Shown: in pieces, positions 6,523 through 14,851 of the stretch
Numbering within the stretch: the stretch's first letter is position 1
Layout: the number at the start of each line of letters is the position of its first letter
Source: Dehalococcoidales bacterium
Lineage (GTDB): Bacteria > Chloroflexota > Dehalococcoidia > Dehalococcoidales > JAUXAE01
Assembly (NCBI GenBank): GCA_030620035.1
Contig: JAUXAE010000015.1
Span: forward strand, 1-15,172
Reading direction: 5' to 3'
DNA length: 15,172 nt
Program-made: the position numbers and the translations under genes
Notes under the pieces: generated by a model
Database searches by the model: none
What the model saw: the letters and a program-made list of their open reading frames with translations, nothing else
What the model was told of the DNA's origin: nothing

Positions 6523-9500
6523 AGTCTCAGATTACCAGACGGGATTTTCTTAAAGTTAGTGGTGGTGTCACCGGGGTTTTGGCCACAGCTGGGCTCTTCC
6601 GCGGGGCACTAAAGCCACTGGAGGCCAAGATTACGGATGAAAGGCCCAGGTGGGTCAAGGAGACCTCAACTATCTGTCCCTACGATGCCAGCGGCTGCGG
6701 CTTTATCTGTTACACAGACGCCGCCGGCAACCTGAGCAACCTGGAGGGCGACCCCGACCATCCGATAAATCGGGGCGGTGCCTGCTCCAAGGGAGCGGCC
6801 TTAGCCCAAGTCCATAATGGGCCCGAAATTGGCACAGTTAATGAACGCCGCCTGTCCAAGGTCCTCTACCGGGCACCGGGGGCCAGTGACTGGGAGGAGA
6901 AGTCCTGGGACTTTGCCCTTGATAAGATTGCCCGGAACATCAAGGACACCCGTGATGCCAGCTGGGTAGAAAGAAACAGCAAAGGCAACCTGGTTAACCG
7001 CACCGAGACCATCGCCTCAGTAGGCGGCACCGCCCATGACAATGAGGAGTGCTACCTGCTGGTAAAGATGCTCCGAGCCCTGGGTCTGGTCTATATAGAA
7101 CACCAGGCCCGTATATGACATTCCTCCACTGTCGCCAGTTTGGCGGAAACGTTTGGCCGAGGGGCCATGACCAACCACTGGACCGATATTGCCAATGCCG
7201 ATGTTATCCTGGTCATCGGCGCCAATCCGGCCGAGAACCACCCGGCCAGCTTCAGCCATATCACCGAGGCCCAGGAAAGGGGCGTTCCCCTCATCAATGT
7301 GGACCCTAGATTTACCCGCACCTCGGCAAAGGCAGATATCTACGCCCCCATAAGGTCGGGCACCGATATCGCCTTCATCGGCGGCCTGACTAAATATGTT
7401 ATCGACGACATGGCTGATAACCTTCATAACTACAACATGACCTATGTCAGAGAGTACACCAATGCCCCCTACCTGGTTAACCCAGCCTTCAAGGGACCCG
7501 TGGACCTGGACGGGCTTTTCTCAGGCTATGATGCCACCGCCCGAAAATACGATAAGTCCACCTGGATCTACCAATTAGATGAAAATGGAATCCCCGTAAG
7601 AGATATGACGCTAACCGACCCACAGTGTGTCTTCCAGCTGCTTAAGAAACACTTCTCCCGCTACACCCCGGAGATGATGTCCACAATAACCGGCTGCCCC
7701 CAAAATAAATTCCTTGAGATTGCCCAAACCTATGCCGCTACCGGGAAGACGGGCAAGTCGGGCACCATTATGTATGCCATGGGCACCACCCAGCATACCA
7801 ACGGCACCCAGATGATTCGCTCCTATGCCATGCTGCAGTTGCTGCTGGGCAACATCGGGGTCACCGGCGGTGGCATCAACGCCCTGCGCGGTGAGTCCAA
7901 TGTGCAGGGTTCCACCGACCACTGCCTGCTATGGCACATCCTGCCCGGCTACCTCAAGGTACCCATCGATACCGACGTAACCCTGGCAGCGCATAACCTA
8001 AGGGCGACCCCGAAAACAAACGACCCCTTAAGCCTCAACTGGTGGAAAAACTATCCCAAGTATATGGTCAGCCTGCTCAAGGCCTGGTACGGCGACAGCG
8101 CCACCGCGGCCAATGAATTCGGCTTCCATAATCTGGGTAAGGTCGATAAGGATGAAAACTACTCCTGGATTCCCCTCTTTAAGAACATGTTTGAGGGCAG
8201 CATCAAGGGGCTCTTGGTCTGGGGGCAGAACCCGGCCGTCTGCGGCCCCAATGCCACCCAAACCCGCCAAGCAATGTGCAAGCTGGACTGGCTGGTGGTT
8301 GCCGAGCTCTGGGAGACCGAGACGGCCGCCGTCTGGAAGCGGCCCGAGGTCAACCCGGCCGATATCAAGACCGAGGTCTTCCTGCTACCGGCGGCCTGCT
8401 CTTATGAAAAAGAGGGCAGCATTACCAACAGCAGCCGCTGGATGCAGTGGCGCTTTAAAGCGGTAGACGCCCCGGGTGATGCCAGGCCTGACCTGGATAT
8501 CATTAACGACCTGATGAAGCGTATCAGGACACTATATCAGGCTGAAGGTGGCCCCAATGCCCAGGCTATTACCGACCTCGACTGGGACTACGACAGCCAT
8601 GTTGACCCCCGTCAGGTGGCCAAGGAGATTAACGGCTACGATTTAACCACCGGCAAGCTGGCCGTCAGCTTCGGCAAACTCAAAGATGACGGCACTACCA
8701 CCTCGGGCAACTGGCTCTACAGCAACAGCTATGTTGAGGAAGAGAACCTGGATGATTTTGAGAAGGCCAATATTGATGTGATGTTCCCCGGCCCTGAATA
8801 TGTAGGCAACCGGGCTACCCGGCGCTGGGTTGATGTGGGTGCCGGCGGTTACAGTGCCGCCGATGGCTATAAAGAGGTGGGCCTCAGTAACTACTGGGCC
8901 TGGTGCTGGCCGGTCAACCGGCGCATCATCTACAACCGGGCTTCAGTTGACCTTGATGGCAATCCCTGGGACAGCGAGAAGCCGGTCATTGCCTGGGATA
9001 ATGTGGCCCGGGCATGGCGGGGTGATGTCCCCGACGGTGGCGCCCCACCGATGAACCAGGGCGGTTATTATCCATTCATTATGAAATCCGAGGGGCACGC
9101 CCATATCTTTGGCCCCGGGCGAGCCGACGGCCCCTTCCCTGAGCACTACGAGCCCTGGGAGAGCCCTGTGGAGAACCCGCTCTCGGGTACCCAGAACGAC
9201 CCCACCTTCAAGATCTGGTCGGGCGGCCTGGATGTTAAGGGTACCCCGGACCAGTATCCCATCGTCTGCACCACCTTCCGTAATGTTGAGCACTGGCAGT
9301 CAGGCCAGATGACCCGGAACCTGCCCTGGCTGGTAGAGCTGGTGCCGGAGATGTATGTTGAAATCAGCGAGGAACTGGCCGGGGAAAAGGGCATTGAGTC
9401 CGGTGACGACGTCAGGGTCAGCTCAGCGCGAGGCCAGATTACTGTCAAGGCTATGGTCACCAAGCGCTTAAGACCATTCACTATAGCCGGCAAGACAGTC

Positions 9501-9644
9501 CATGAGGTGGCCATGCCCTGGCACTGGGGATATATGGGCCTATCCACCGGTCCCAGTGCCAATGTCCTCACGCCCAATGCCGGGGATGCCAACACCATGA
9601 TTCCTGAGTTCAAGGCCTTTCTGGTTAGGGTGGAGAAGGCGTAA
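6519..9644 (+). CDS. fdnG: Selenocysteine-containing formate dehydrogenase, catalytic subunit (Tat-exported)
   Basis: Molybdenum/tungsten bis-MGD enzyme of the FdnG type, oxidising formate to CO2 outside the membrane. A UGA at 7116-7118 (residue 200) is read through as selenocysteine: the sequence EHQARI-U-HSSTVASLAETFGRGAMTNHW matches FdnG-type enzymes on both sides (split here for clarity: before U, EHQARI; after it, HSSTVASL), including the His that follows Sec. The full protein is 1041 residues against about 1015 for E. coli FdnG. The N-terminus has a twin-arginine signal (TRRDFLKV, residues 6-13). The [4Fe-4S] site is C53-P-Y-D56-A-S-G-C60 with C89 in GGACSKG; the second Cys is Asp. The C-terminal MGD-binding part shows MPWHWGYMG, LTPNAGDANT and PEFKAFLVRVEK. 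It ends with TAA, as expected for a selenoprotein gene. Confidence 0.93.
7116..7118 (+). other. Selenocysteine codon (in-frame UGA)
   Basis: TGA at codon 200 of the formate dehydrogenase gene. The frame continues downstream for 841 more codons without a stop, in the same register (7140 minus 6519 is divisible by 3), and the flanking residues (HQAR before; H, then TVASLA after) are those around Sec in FdnG-like enzymes. Decoding would need selA, selB, selC and selD, none of which is in this window. Confidence 0.92.
7119..7156 (+). promoter_or_regulatory. Candidate bacterial SECIS hairpin
   Basis: Directly after the UGA, a CGCC/GGCG stem (7133-7136 with 7142-7145) closes a 5-nt loop AGUUU that holds the G and U typical of bacterial SECIS apical loops. 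A lower part may form from ACU (7128-7130) with A, G and U at 7149-7152 (one C bulged). The stem starts 14 nt after the UGA, in the range used by SelB. The fold is short and I judged it by eye only. Confidence 0.5.
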
Positions 9645-9691
9645 TGAAGGGCCTAGGCTACTCTGATAAAAGGCGAGGGGAGGCATAGAAG

Positions 9692-10513
9692 ATGCCCAAA
9701 GGGTTACTGATAGATACTGTCCGGTGCACCGGGTGCCGCGGCTGCCAATCGGCCTGTAAACAGTGGAACCTTCTGCCTGGCTGGGGAGAAGCGCCGTCGG
9801 ATGAATACGATACCTCCTTTAGCCCGACCATGACCAACCCGCCGCAGCTCAATGCCTACACCTATAACCATGTGGAGTTCTACGAAATACCCAAGGATAA
9901 CGGTGAGATTTCCTGGCACTTCATCCACACCCGGTGCCTGCATTGTATTGACCCGGCCTGCGTCTCGGTATGTCCGGTAGGGGCGCTGCAGAAGTTCGAT
10001 AACGGGCCTGTTGTCTGGGACCAGACCCGGTGCTTCGGCTGCCGCTACTGCCAGAACGCCTGCCCCTTTGACATGCCCAAATTTCAATGGGAGCAAGCCT
10101 GGCCCAAAATCCAGAAGTGCACCTTCTGCTGGAACCGCCTTGAGGAAGGGATGGAACCGGCCTGTGCCAAGACCTGCCCACCCAATGCTATCGAGTTCGG
10201 TGAACGGGATGAGCTTCTAGCTAGAGCCCACGAACGGATTAGAAACAACCCGGACAAATATTATGACTATGTCTATGGTGAACATGAGGCCGGCGGCACT
10301 TCCATTATGTACATAAATGCGGTTGCCCCGGAGAAACTGGGGCTTAATACCGATGTCAAGAAGGAGTCCTACCCCGACTACACCTGGGAATTCCTGAGCA
10401 AGATACCCGTTGAAATAGCGGCTATTGCCGCCCTCTTGGGGGGCACCTGGTACTTCCGCAAGAAGCGCCTTGAGGGCAAGGCAAGCGTCACTTCAGGGAA
10501 GGAGGCTAAGTAG
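9692..10513 (+). CDS. fdnH: Formate dehydrogenase iron-sulfur subunit with C-terminal membrane anchor
   Basis: Electron-transfer subunit of 273 residues with sixteen cysteines in four [4Fe-4S] motifs: C12-C15-C18-C22, C82-C85-C90-C94, C114-C117-C120-C124 and C143-C146-C158-C162. The N-terminal RCTGCRGCQSACKQWN is typical of FdnH/FdoH and related DMSO-reductase-family beta subunits. A single helix near residues 238-255, followed by basic residues (RKKR), anchors the protein as in FdnH. There is no signal peptide, so it should be carried through Tat with the catalytic subunit. A ribosome site (GGGGAGG) precedes the ATG, 47 nt after the catalytic gene. It should take electrons from the Mo/W site and pass them to the membrane subunit that follows. 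Confidence 0.93.
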   Translation: MPKGLLIDTVRCTGCRGCQSACKQWNLLPGWGEAPSDEYDTSFSPTMTNPPQLNAYTYNHVEFYEIPKDNGEISWHFIHTRCLHCIDPACVSVCPVGALQKFDNGPVVWDQTRCFGCRYCQNACPFDMPKFQWEQAWPKIQKCTFCWNRLEEGMEPACAKTCPPNAIEFGERDELLARAHERIRNNPDKYYDYVYGEHEAGGTSIMYINAVAPEKLGLNTDVKKESYPDYTWEFLSKIPVEIAAIAALLGGTWYFRKKRLEGKASVTSGKEAK

Positions 10514-10516
10514 GCC

Positions 10517-11680
10517 ATGAATGGTAGAAACATTCCGCTGTTTACTAAATGGAGTGTACTCCAGATTCTCCTGGCCCTGGGCGCCTTTGGGGTGTTGATT
10601 GGGAAACTGGTCTTCGGGCTGGGCGCCGTCACCAACCTCAGTGACAACTGGCCTTGGGGGCTGTGGGTTGCTTTTGATGTCGGTGTCTATATCGCCACCG
10701 CCGCCGGCGGCTTCACCCTGGCCGCGGTCGTCTATATCTTCAAGATAGAGAAGTTCCGGCCGCTGGTCAAACCGGCGGTACTTATGGCCGCCCTGTGCTA
10801 CACTATCGCCGGCATCGGCATCCTTACTGACCTTGGCCGGTCACCCTTAATTGTCAATCCCATCTGGATGTGGCAGCACAATTCAATAATGTTTGAAGTA
10901 TCCTGGTGCGTGATGCTTTACCTTACGGTGCTTTACCTTGAGTTCAGCCCCAATATATTCCAGCGCTTCAAGCTGCAGACCCTGCACAAAATACAGCATT
11001 TCGTTTTAATCCCGCTGGTTATTGGGGGCATTATCCTTTCCTTCCTGCACCAGTCGTCGCTGGGCGCCCTGTTCATGATTACCCCCGATATGCACCTACT
11101 GTGGTACGGCTCCCTGATGGGCTACCTGTTCCTCATCTCAGCCATAGCCATGGGCCTGTCGCTGGTCGTCTTCTTCGCCATCATCACGGCCCGGGCATGG
11201 AAGCTAACCCTGAGGATGGATGTGCTGAGTTCGTTGGGCACCGGGATTGCCTGGGTACTGGCCGTTTATCTGGGCATCAGGTTTATTGAGCTCTTGGCCA
11301 CCGGCAACATATCGGCCTTTGCCACTGATGAGTTTGGCCTGCTCTTCTTTGCCGAGGTTGGCCTCTTCATGGCCCTGCCCATGGTCCTGCTATTTACCAA
11401 GCTACGGAAAAAGACCGGCTGGCTCATCACGGCAAGTTCCCTTATCATAATTGGCGTTATCTTGAACCGGATCAATGTCCTGGTACTTTCGCATGCCCCG
11501 GCCCGGGTGGACAGCTACTTCCCTTCAATCACCGAATTCCTGTTCACCTTTGGACTGATAGCCGGGGCCATGTTTGTCTTCAGGCTGGCGGCTAAATACC
11601 TGCCTCTCTACTCAGACCAGCTTACCGGTCTGCCTGAGGCGGAGAAGGAGACTCAACCAGAAGTTGTGCCCGCTCAGTGA
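10517..11680 (+). CDS. HybB/NrfD-type membrane quinone subunit
   Basis: An integral membrane protein of 387 residues with about ten predicted helices (near 12-34, 50-74, 86-104, 126-142, 160-178, 197-222, 240-259, 272-294, 301-320 and 338-360). The LHKIQHFVLIPLVIG...FLHQSSLGALF segment and the later LNRIN motif are those of HybB-like members of the NrfD/PsrC family, which exchange electrons with menaquinone and carry no haem. Its place after the iron-sulfur subunit (3 nt gap) makes it the membrane part of this complex, in place of the cytochrome b subunit FdnI of E. coli. It resembles in type OmeB of Dehalococcoides; sequence identity cannot be measured here. Its TGA overlaps the next start as GTGA. 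Confidence 0.9.
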   Translation: MNGRNIPLFTKWSVLQILLALGAFGVLIGKLVFGLGAVTNLSDNWPWGLWVAFDVGVYIATAAGGFTLAAVVYIFKIEKFRPLVKPAVLMAALCYTIAGIGILTDLGRSPLIVNPIWMWQHNSIMFEVSWCVMLYLTVLYLEFSPNIFQRFKLQTLHKIQHFVLIPLVIGGIILSFLHQSSLGALFMITPDMHLLWYGSLMGYLFLISAIAMGLSLVVFFAIITARAWKLTLRMDVLSSLGTGIAWVLAVYLGIRFIELLATGNISAFATDEFGLLFFAEVGLFMALPMVLLFTKLRKKTGWLITASSLIIIGVILNRINVLVLSHAPARVDSYFPSITEFLFTFGLIAGAMFVFRLAAKYLPLYSDQLTGLPEAEKETQPEVVPAQ

Positions 11681-12531
11681 ACAGCCAATCTGATTTAGAG
11701 CGCATAACTGAAGAGCTAGAGCGGTACAGGGGCCGAGACCCTGAGCTATCAAGGTTGATAGACCTCTATCAGGAGGTCTTCCGGGTCCAGGAGTCGACCA
11801 GGTTAAAAGCCAGATCGGCTCCTGGCATTGTTTTTGATGAGGCTCGTCGTAGGCTCAGCTCGGGGCATTTTATTCTTAAGGGAAGAGGCCTCAATATTGA
11901 TGCCGGGCTATTTAGGGAAGCTGCCCTGGCCCTGGGCGAGGTATTCAGCAGGGTATCTGGGGACCGCTTCCCTAGCCAGGAGATACTGGCCCTGCCCCAG
12001 CTAAGACCCGAAGCTATAAGCGGCTTTGCCTCCGACATTCTAAGCAACCGGGTTGACTACCTAAACCAGTTTGCCATGGGTACCGATTTTAATGAGGAAA
12101 CAGTCTTCTTATTTCTGTACAGCTTAGTAGTCCCCTTTTTCCAGGCAGAAGCCGAGAACTACCGAGGCATCATCAAAGAATCGGGCTGGAAAAGGGGGTT
12201 TTGCCCCTTCTGTGGCAGCCTACCGCGCTATGCTCGGTTCCACCAAGAGGATGGCCGCCGCATCCTTTTCTGCCCCCTGTGCCGCAGCCAGTGGCGATTC
12301 CCCCGCTTAAGCTGCCCCTTCTGCGGTAACTCCGACCATAAAAAGCTAGGCCACTTCTACCTGTCAGAGGATAAGGCCCACCGGGCAGATGTCTGTAATA
12401 AATGCCAGCGGTACATCAAGACCACCGATGAGAGAAGCCTGGGCAGGGAAGTCATACCCCAGGTAGAGGATGCAGTCAGCCTTCCCCTGGACTACCTGGC
12501 GGCCAGGGAGGGTTACCAGAGAGACGCCTAA
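11677..12531 (+). CDS. fdhE: Formate dehydrogenase accessory protein FdhE
   Basis: Cytoplasmic factor of 284 residues needed for formate dehydrogenase maturation in other bacteria, probably acting on the catalytic subunit before Tat export. The N-terminal half is helical. The C-terminal half has four CXXC pairs: C176/C179 (CPFC), C199/C202 (CPLC), C213/C216 (CPFC) and C240/C243 (CNKC), the rubredoxin-like metal sites of the FdhE family. The GFCPFCGSLPRY segment is typical. The start is GTG at 11677, overlapping the stop of the membrane-subunit gene by GTGA, so translation is coupled. Its presence supports a working formate dehydrogenase in this organism rather than a decaying one. Confidence 0.92.
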   Translation: MNSQSDLERITEELERYRGRDPELSRLIDLYQEVFRVQESTRLKARSAPGIVFDEARRRLSSGHFILKGRGLNIDAGLFREAALALGEVFSRVSGDRFPSQEILALPQLRPEAISGFASDILSNRVDYLNQFAMGTDFNEETVFLFLYSLVVPFFQAEAENYRGIIKESGWKRGFCPFCGSLPRYARFHQEDGRRILFCPLCRSQWRFPRLSCPFCGNSDHKKLGHFYLSEDKAHRADVCNKCQRYIKTTDERSLGREVIPQVEDAVSLPLDYLAAREGYQRDA

Positions 12532-12541
12532 TTTTCTGGGT

Positions 12542-12561
12542 ATAGGGCATTTATTGCCTAT
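12542..12561. terminator. Weak hairpin between convergent genes
   Basis: ATAGGGCA (12542-12549) pairs with TGCCTAT (12555-12561) with one bulged G and a 5-nt loop. It lies in the 49-bp gap between fdhE and the response regulator, where a two-way terminator is expected. No T-run follows on either strand, so the call is weak. Confidence 0.25.
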
Positions 12562-12580
12562 CGGGGTGGTGACGAGCCCA

Positions 12581-13282
12581 TCAAGTGGCCTTCTGGAAGT
12601 AGTAGCCGACCCCGGGTTCCGTCATAATATATCTGGGTTGAGCCGGCTCGGGCTCTATTTTATGGCGTAGGTGCCAGATGTAGGTGCGGACATGGTTGAT
12701 ATCGTCAATATACTCCCAGCCCCACACCTTTTCCAGTAATTGTTGGTGGCTAAGGATACGGCCTGCATTCCCCAAAAGGAGGCTAAGAAGCCGAAACTCA
12801 ATGGGAGTCAGTCGAACCCTTTCTCCATTCACGATAACCTGGCGCCGGGCAACATCGATGCCGAGAAAGGCATCGTGATAGGTAATCTCCTTTTTAGTGT
12901 CCGGTGAAGGGGGCAACTCAGCGCGTCGCAGTACTGCCCGCACCCTGGCCACCAACTCTCTACTTCCTACCGGTTTAATGAGGTATTCATCAGCCCCATA
13001 GTCAAGCCCGCGCACTACATCTTCGCCGGACTTCCGCCTGCCGGTGAGTATGATGATAGGTACCTCAGAAAATTCGCGGATGCGGCTGCAGGTCTGCCAG
13101 CCATCCATCCTGGGCATCATTACATCCAGAAGCACCAGGTCCGGTTTGTGAGCAAACAAAAGTCGTAGAGCTTCCTGTCCATCACTAGCAGTAAGCATCT
13201 CATATCCTTTGTGGCTAAGTACCTGGTTAACCAGTCTAACGAAGGCAGGCTCATCGTCAACAACAAGGATTTTCTTCCCCAT
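12581..13282 (-). CDS. OmpR/PhoB-type response regulator
   Basis: DNA-binding response regulator of about 233 residues. The receiver domain (about 1-117) has the acidic pair DD at 9-10, the phosphoacceptor D53 in LLDVMMPRMDGW, T80 and K103. The C-terminal winged-helix domain (about 130-230) has the LTPIEFRLLSLLL, VWGWEY and HVRTYIWHLRHKIE motifs and the hairpin GVGYYF, as in OmpR/PhoB family members. The start is ATG at 13282; a GTG at 13285 directly before it is an alternative, and AGGG lies 5-8 nt upstream. It is 14-17 nt downstream of a receiver gene, so it is part of the kinase operon and the likely transcriptional output. Its targets are unknown. Confidence 0.92.
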   Translation of the reverse strand: MGKKILVVDDEPAFVRLVNQVLSHKGYEMLTASDGQEALRLLFAHKPDLVLLDVMMPRMDGWQTCSRIREFSEVPIIILTGRRKSGEDVVRGLDYGADEYLIKPVGSRELVARVRAVLRRAELPPSPDTKKEITYHDAFLGIDVARRQVIVNGERVRLTPIEFRLLSLLLGNAGRILSHQQLLEKVWGWEYIDDINHVRTYIWHLRHKIEPEPAQPRYIMTEPGVGYYFQKAT

Positions 13283-13299
13283 CACCCTGTCCCTTGATG

Positions 13300-13686
13300 C
13301 TAGGTATTATCTTGTCTCCGTTCTGAGAGCATTTCGGCAACTACCCTAGGTAACTCACGGGTACTGATTGGCTTTGATAGATAGGCATCGCACCCAGCCT
13401 CAATAACCCTCTCTCTGTCTCCCCTCATGGCATAGGCAGTAAGGGCAATAATGGGGGTATGGCTGAAGGTTGGCATCTGCCTCAGTCTTCTAGTTACCTC
13501 CAAGCCACTTATCTCGGGAAGCTGTATGTCCATTATAATGAGGTCTGGTTTGTTGTTGACAGCTATTTCCAGAGCCTCTTCCCCGTCAGTTGCCTGAAGT
13601 AAGGTATAACCGTATGGTCTAAGTGCCATCAGCTCCACCTTCATATTTTGTGAGTTGTCCTCTACAATCAGTATCTTCTTGGGCAT
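13300..13686 (-). CDS. Single-domain response regulator (CheY-like), copy 2
   Basis: A free-standing receiver domain of 128 residues with no output domain. Key residues: E9-D10, phosphoacceptor D53 in LIIMDIQLPEISG, T83 in IIALTAYAM and K105 in LSKPIS. The SHTPIIALTAYA and RERVIEAGCDAYLSKP stretches are those of DivK/PleD-like receivers often found beside PAS-kinases. I chose the ATG at 13686 because GGAGG sits 7 nt upstream and the protein lines up with its neighbour (MPKKILIVEDN). Longer starts (TTG at 13701, ATG at 13698) overlap the previous stop. It is a close paralogue of the receiver upstream, with stretches of identical DNA. Confidence 0.9.
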   Translation of the reverse strand: MPKKILIVEDNSQNMKVELMALRPYGYTLLQATDGEEALEIAVNNKPDLIIMDIQLPEISGLEVTRRLRQMPTFSHTPIIALTAYAMRGDRERVIEAGCDAYLSKPISTRELPRVVAEMLSERRQDNT

Positions 13687-13697
13687 TACCACCTCCA

Positions 13698-14090
13698 TCA
13701 AGGCTGAGAGTTATCTTTTTGCTGTTGAGACAGCATTTTAGCAATCACCTCAGGTAGCTTACGAGTATTGATTGGCTTTGTTATATATATATCGCATCCG
13801 GCCTCAATAACCCTCTCTCTGTCTCCTCCCAGAGGATAAGCGGTAAGGGCAATAATGGGGGTATGGCTGAATGCAGGGTTCTCCCTGAGCTTCTTGGTCA
13901 ACTTAAAGCCGGTCGTTTCGGGGAGGTTTAGGTCCATTATAATCAGGTCTGGTCGCTCTCTCGCAGCTATTTTCAGAGCCTCTTCCCCGTCAGTTGCCTG
14001 AAGTATAGTGTAGTTCTTGGCTCTAAGGGTCATTTCAACTAATCTCATATGCAGGGGGTTGTCTTCTACAATTAGTATCTTCTCCTTCAT
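13698..14090 (-). CDS. Single-domain response regulator (CheY-like), copy 1
   Basis: Receiver-only protein of 130 residues with E9-D10, D53 in LIIMDLNLPETTG, T83 in IIALTAYPL and K105 in ITKPIN, so it should be phosphorylatable. It lacks an effector domain and could pass phosphate on, compete for the kinase or bind a partner protein. Its ATG overlaps the kinase stop as ATGA, meaning coupled translation. It is similar over its whole length to copy 2 and shares three blocks of identical DNA with it, so the two arose by tandem duplication. The order kinase-receiver-receiver-OmpR regulator suggests a branched signal path. Confidence 0.9.
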   Translation of the reverse strand: MKEKILIVEDNPLHMRLVEMTLRAKNYTILQATDGEEALKIAARERPDLIIMDLNLPETTGFKLTKKLRENPAFSHTPIIALTAYPLGGDRERVIEAGCDIYITKPINTRKLPEVIAKMLSQQQKDNSQP

Positions 14091-14839
14091 CGTCTGTTTC
14101 CCTCCTCCGGATAAATATCACTTATTGCTAGTGGCAGGGTAAAGGTAAATTTACTCCCCTTTCCATACTCGCTCTCTACCCATATCCGGCCACCCATTGT
14201 CTCAACAAACTGTCTGGCAATTAACAGCCCCAGCCCGGTGCCCTTTTTCTTCCTGTCGGGCAAAGTCTCTACTTGGCAAAAGGCTTCGAATATCCGTTCC
14301 TGGTCTTCTTTCTTAATGCCGATGCCATTATCAACCACGCTGACCTGGTACCAATCGCCCTCCCTGCCGGTCTCAATACCGAGCTTGCTACCGGGCGGGG
14401 CAAACTTGATAGCATTACTCAGCAGATTGAGAAATATCTGCCTCAGTCTGGTTTTATCAGCATAAACTTGAGGCGGCCCCTCAGCTATGCTGACCTCTAT
14501 CTTGAGCCTATTCTTACCCAGTATAGGTTCCACAGTTTGTACAACATCGTTGATAACATCAGCCATATTCAGATTTTCCAGTTTGAGTTCCATCCTCCCC
14601 GCTTCCACCTTAGACAGGTCAAGGACATCATTAACAAGGTTTAGCAGGTGCTGCCCACTGCTCAAGATATCACTAAGACACTGCCTCTGCTCATCACTGA
14701 TTTCACCGGGGACGCCATCCAGCATCAACTCTGAGAAGCCGATAACGGCGTTCAGCGGCGTGCGTAGCTCGTGAGACATACTAGCCAGGAACGCATTCTT
14801 AGCCTGGCTAACCGTTTCCAACTCCCTGGTTTTCTCCAT
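14087..14839 (-). CDS. Histidine kinase, catalytic part (downstream of a nonsense codon)
   Basis: A complete transmitter module of 250 residues: H-box SMSHELRTPLNAVIG (phosphoacceptor His), dimerisation helices, N-box NLLSNAIKF, G1 box VDNGIGI, F-box region (IFEAFCQV) and G2 box GTGLGLLIA, as in HisKA-HATPase_c kinases. The ATG at 14839 is not a natural start: it follows a TAA (14852-14854) in the same frame, and the codons before that TAA encode the rest of the coiled linker and a PAS domain. No good ribosome site precedes this ATG. Either a shortened kinase is made by internal initiation, or the gene is broken and the two halves were one protein. Confidence 0.85.
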   Translation of the reverse strand: MEKTRELETVSQAKNAFLASMSHELRTPLNAVIGFSELMLDGVPGEISDEQRQCLSDILSSGQHLLNLVNDVLDLSKVEAGRMELKLENLNMADVINDVVQTVEPILGKNRLKIEVSIAEGPPQVYADKTRLRQIFLNLLSNAIKFAPPGSKLGIETGREGDWYQVSVVDNGIGIKKEDQERIFEAFCQVETLPDRKKKGTGLGLLIARQFVETMGGRIWVESEYGKGSKFTFTLPLAISDIYPEEGNRR

Positions 14840-14851
14840 AAGTTCTTGCTG

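Noticed and set aside
6519..7118. Truncated or frameshifted formate dehydrogenase pseudogene
   Set aside because: The only break is a UGA exactly at the conserved Sec position; there is no frame change and the rest of the protein is intact.
9146..9613. Long antisense open frame opposite the formate dehydrogenase gene
   Set aside because: Its sequence has no family features and mirrors the codon bias of the sense gene; the same holds for the other antisense frames in blocks 1 and 3.
7140..9644. Separate molybdopterin oxidoreductase gene starting at TTG 7140
   Set aside because: The frame is continuous with 6519-7115 through the UGA, the family sequence spans the junction, and no ribosome site precedes 7140.
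6234..12531. Reductive dehalogenase locus
   Set aside because: No rdhA or rdhB gene is present; only the general resemblance of the complex to OmeA/OmeB remains.
13300..14090. CRISPR-like or other repeat array
   Set aside because: The repeated words are coding blocks shared by two paralogous receivers, not spaced short repeats.
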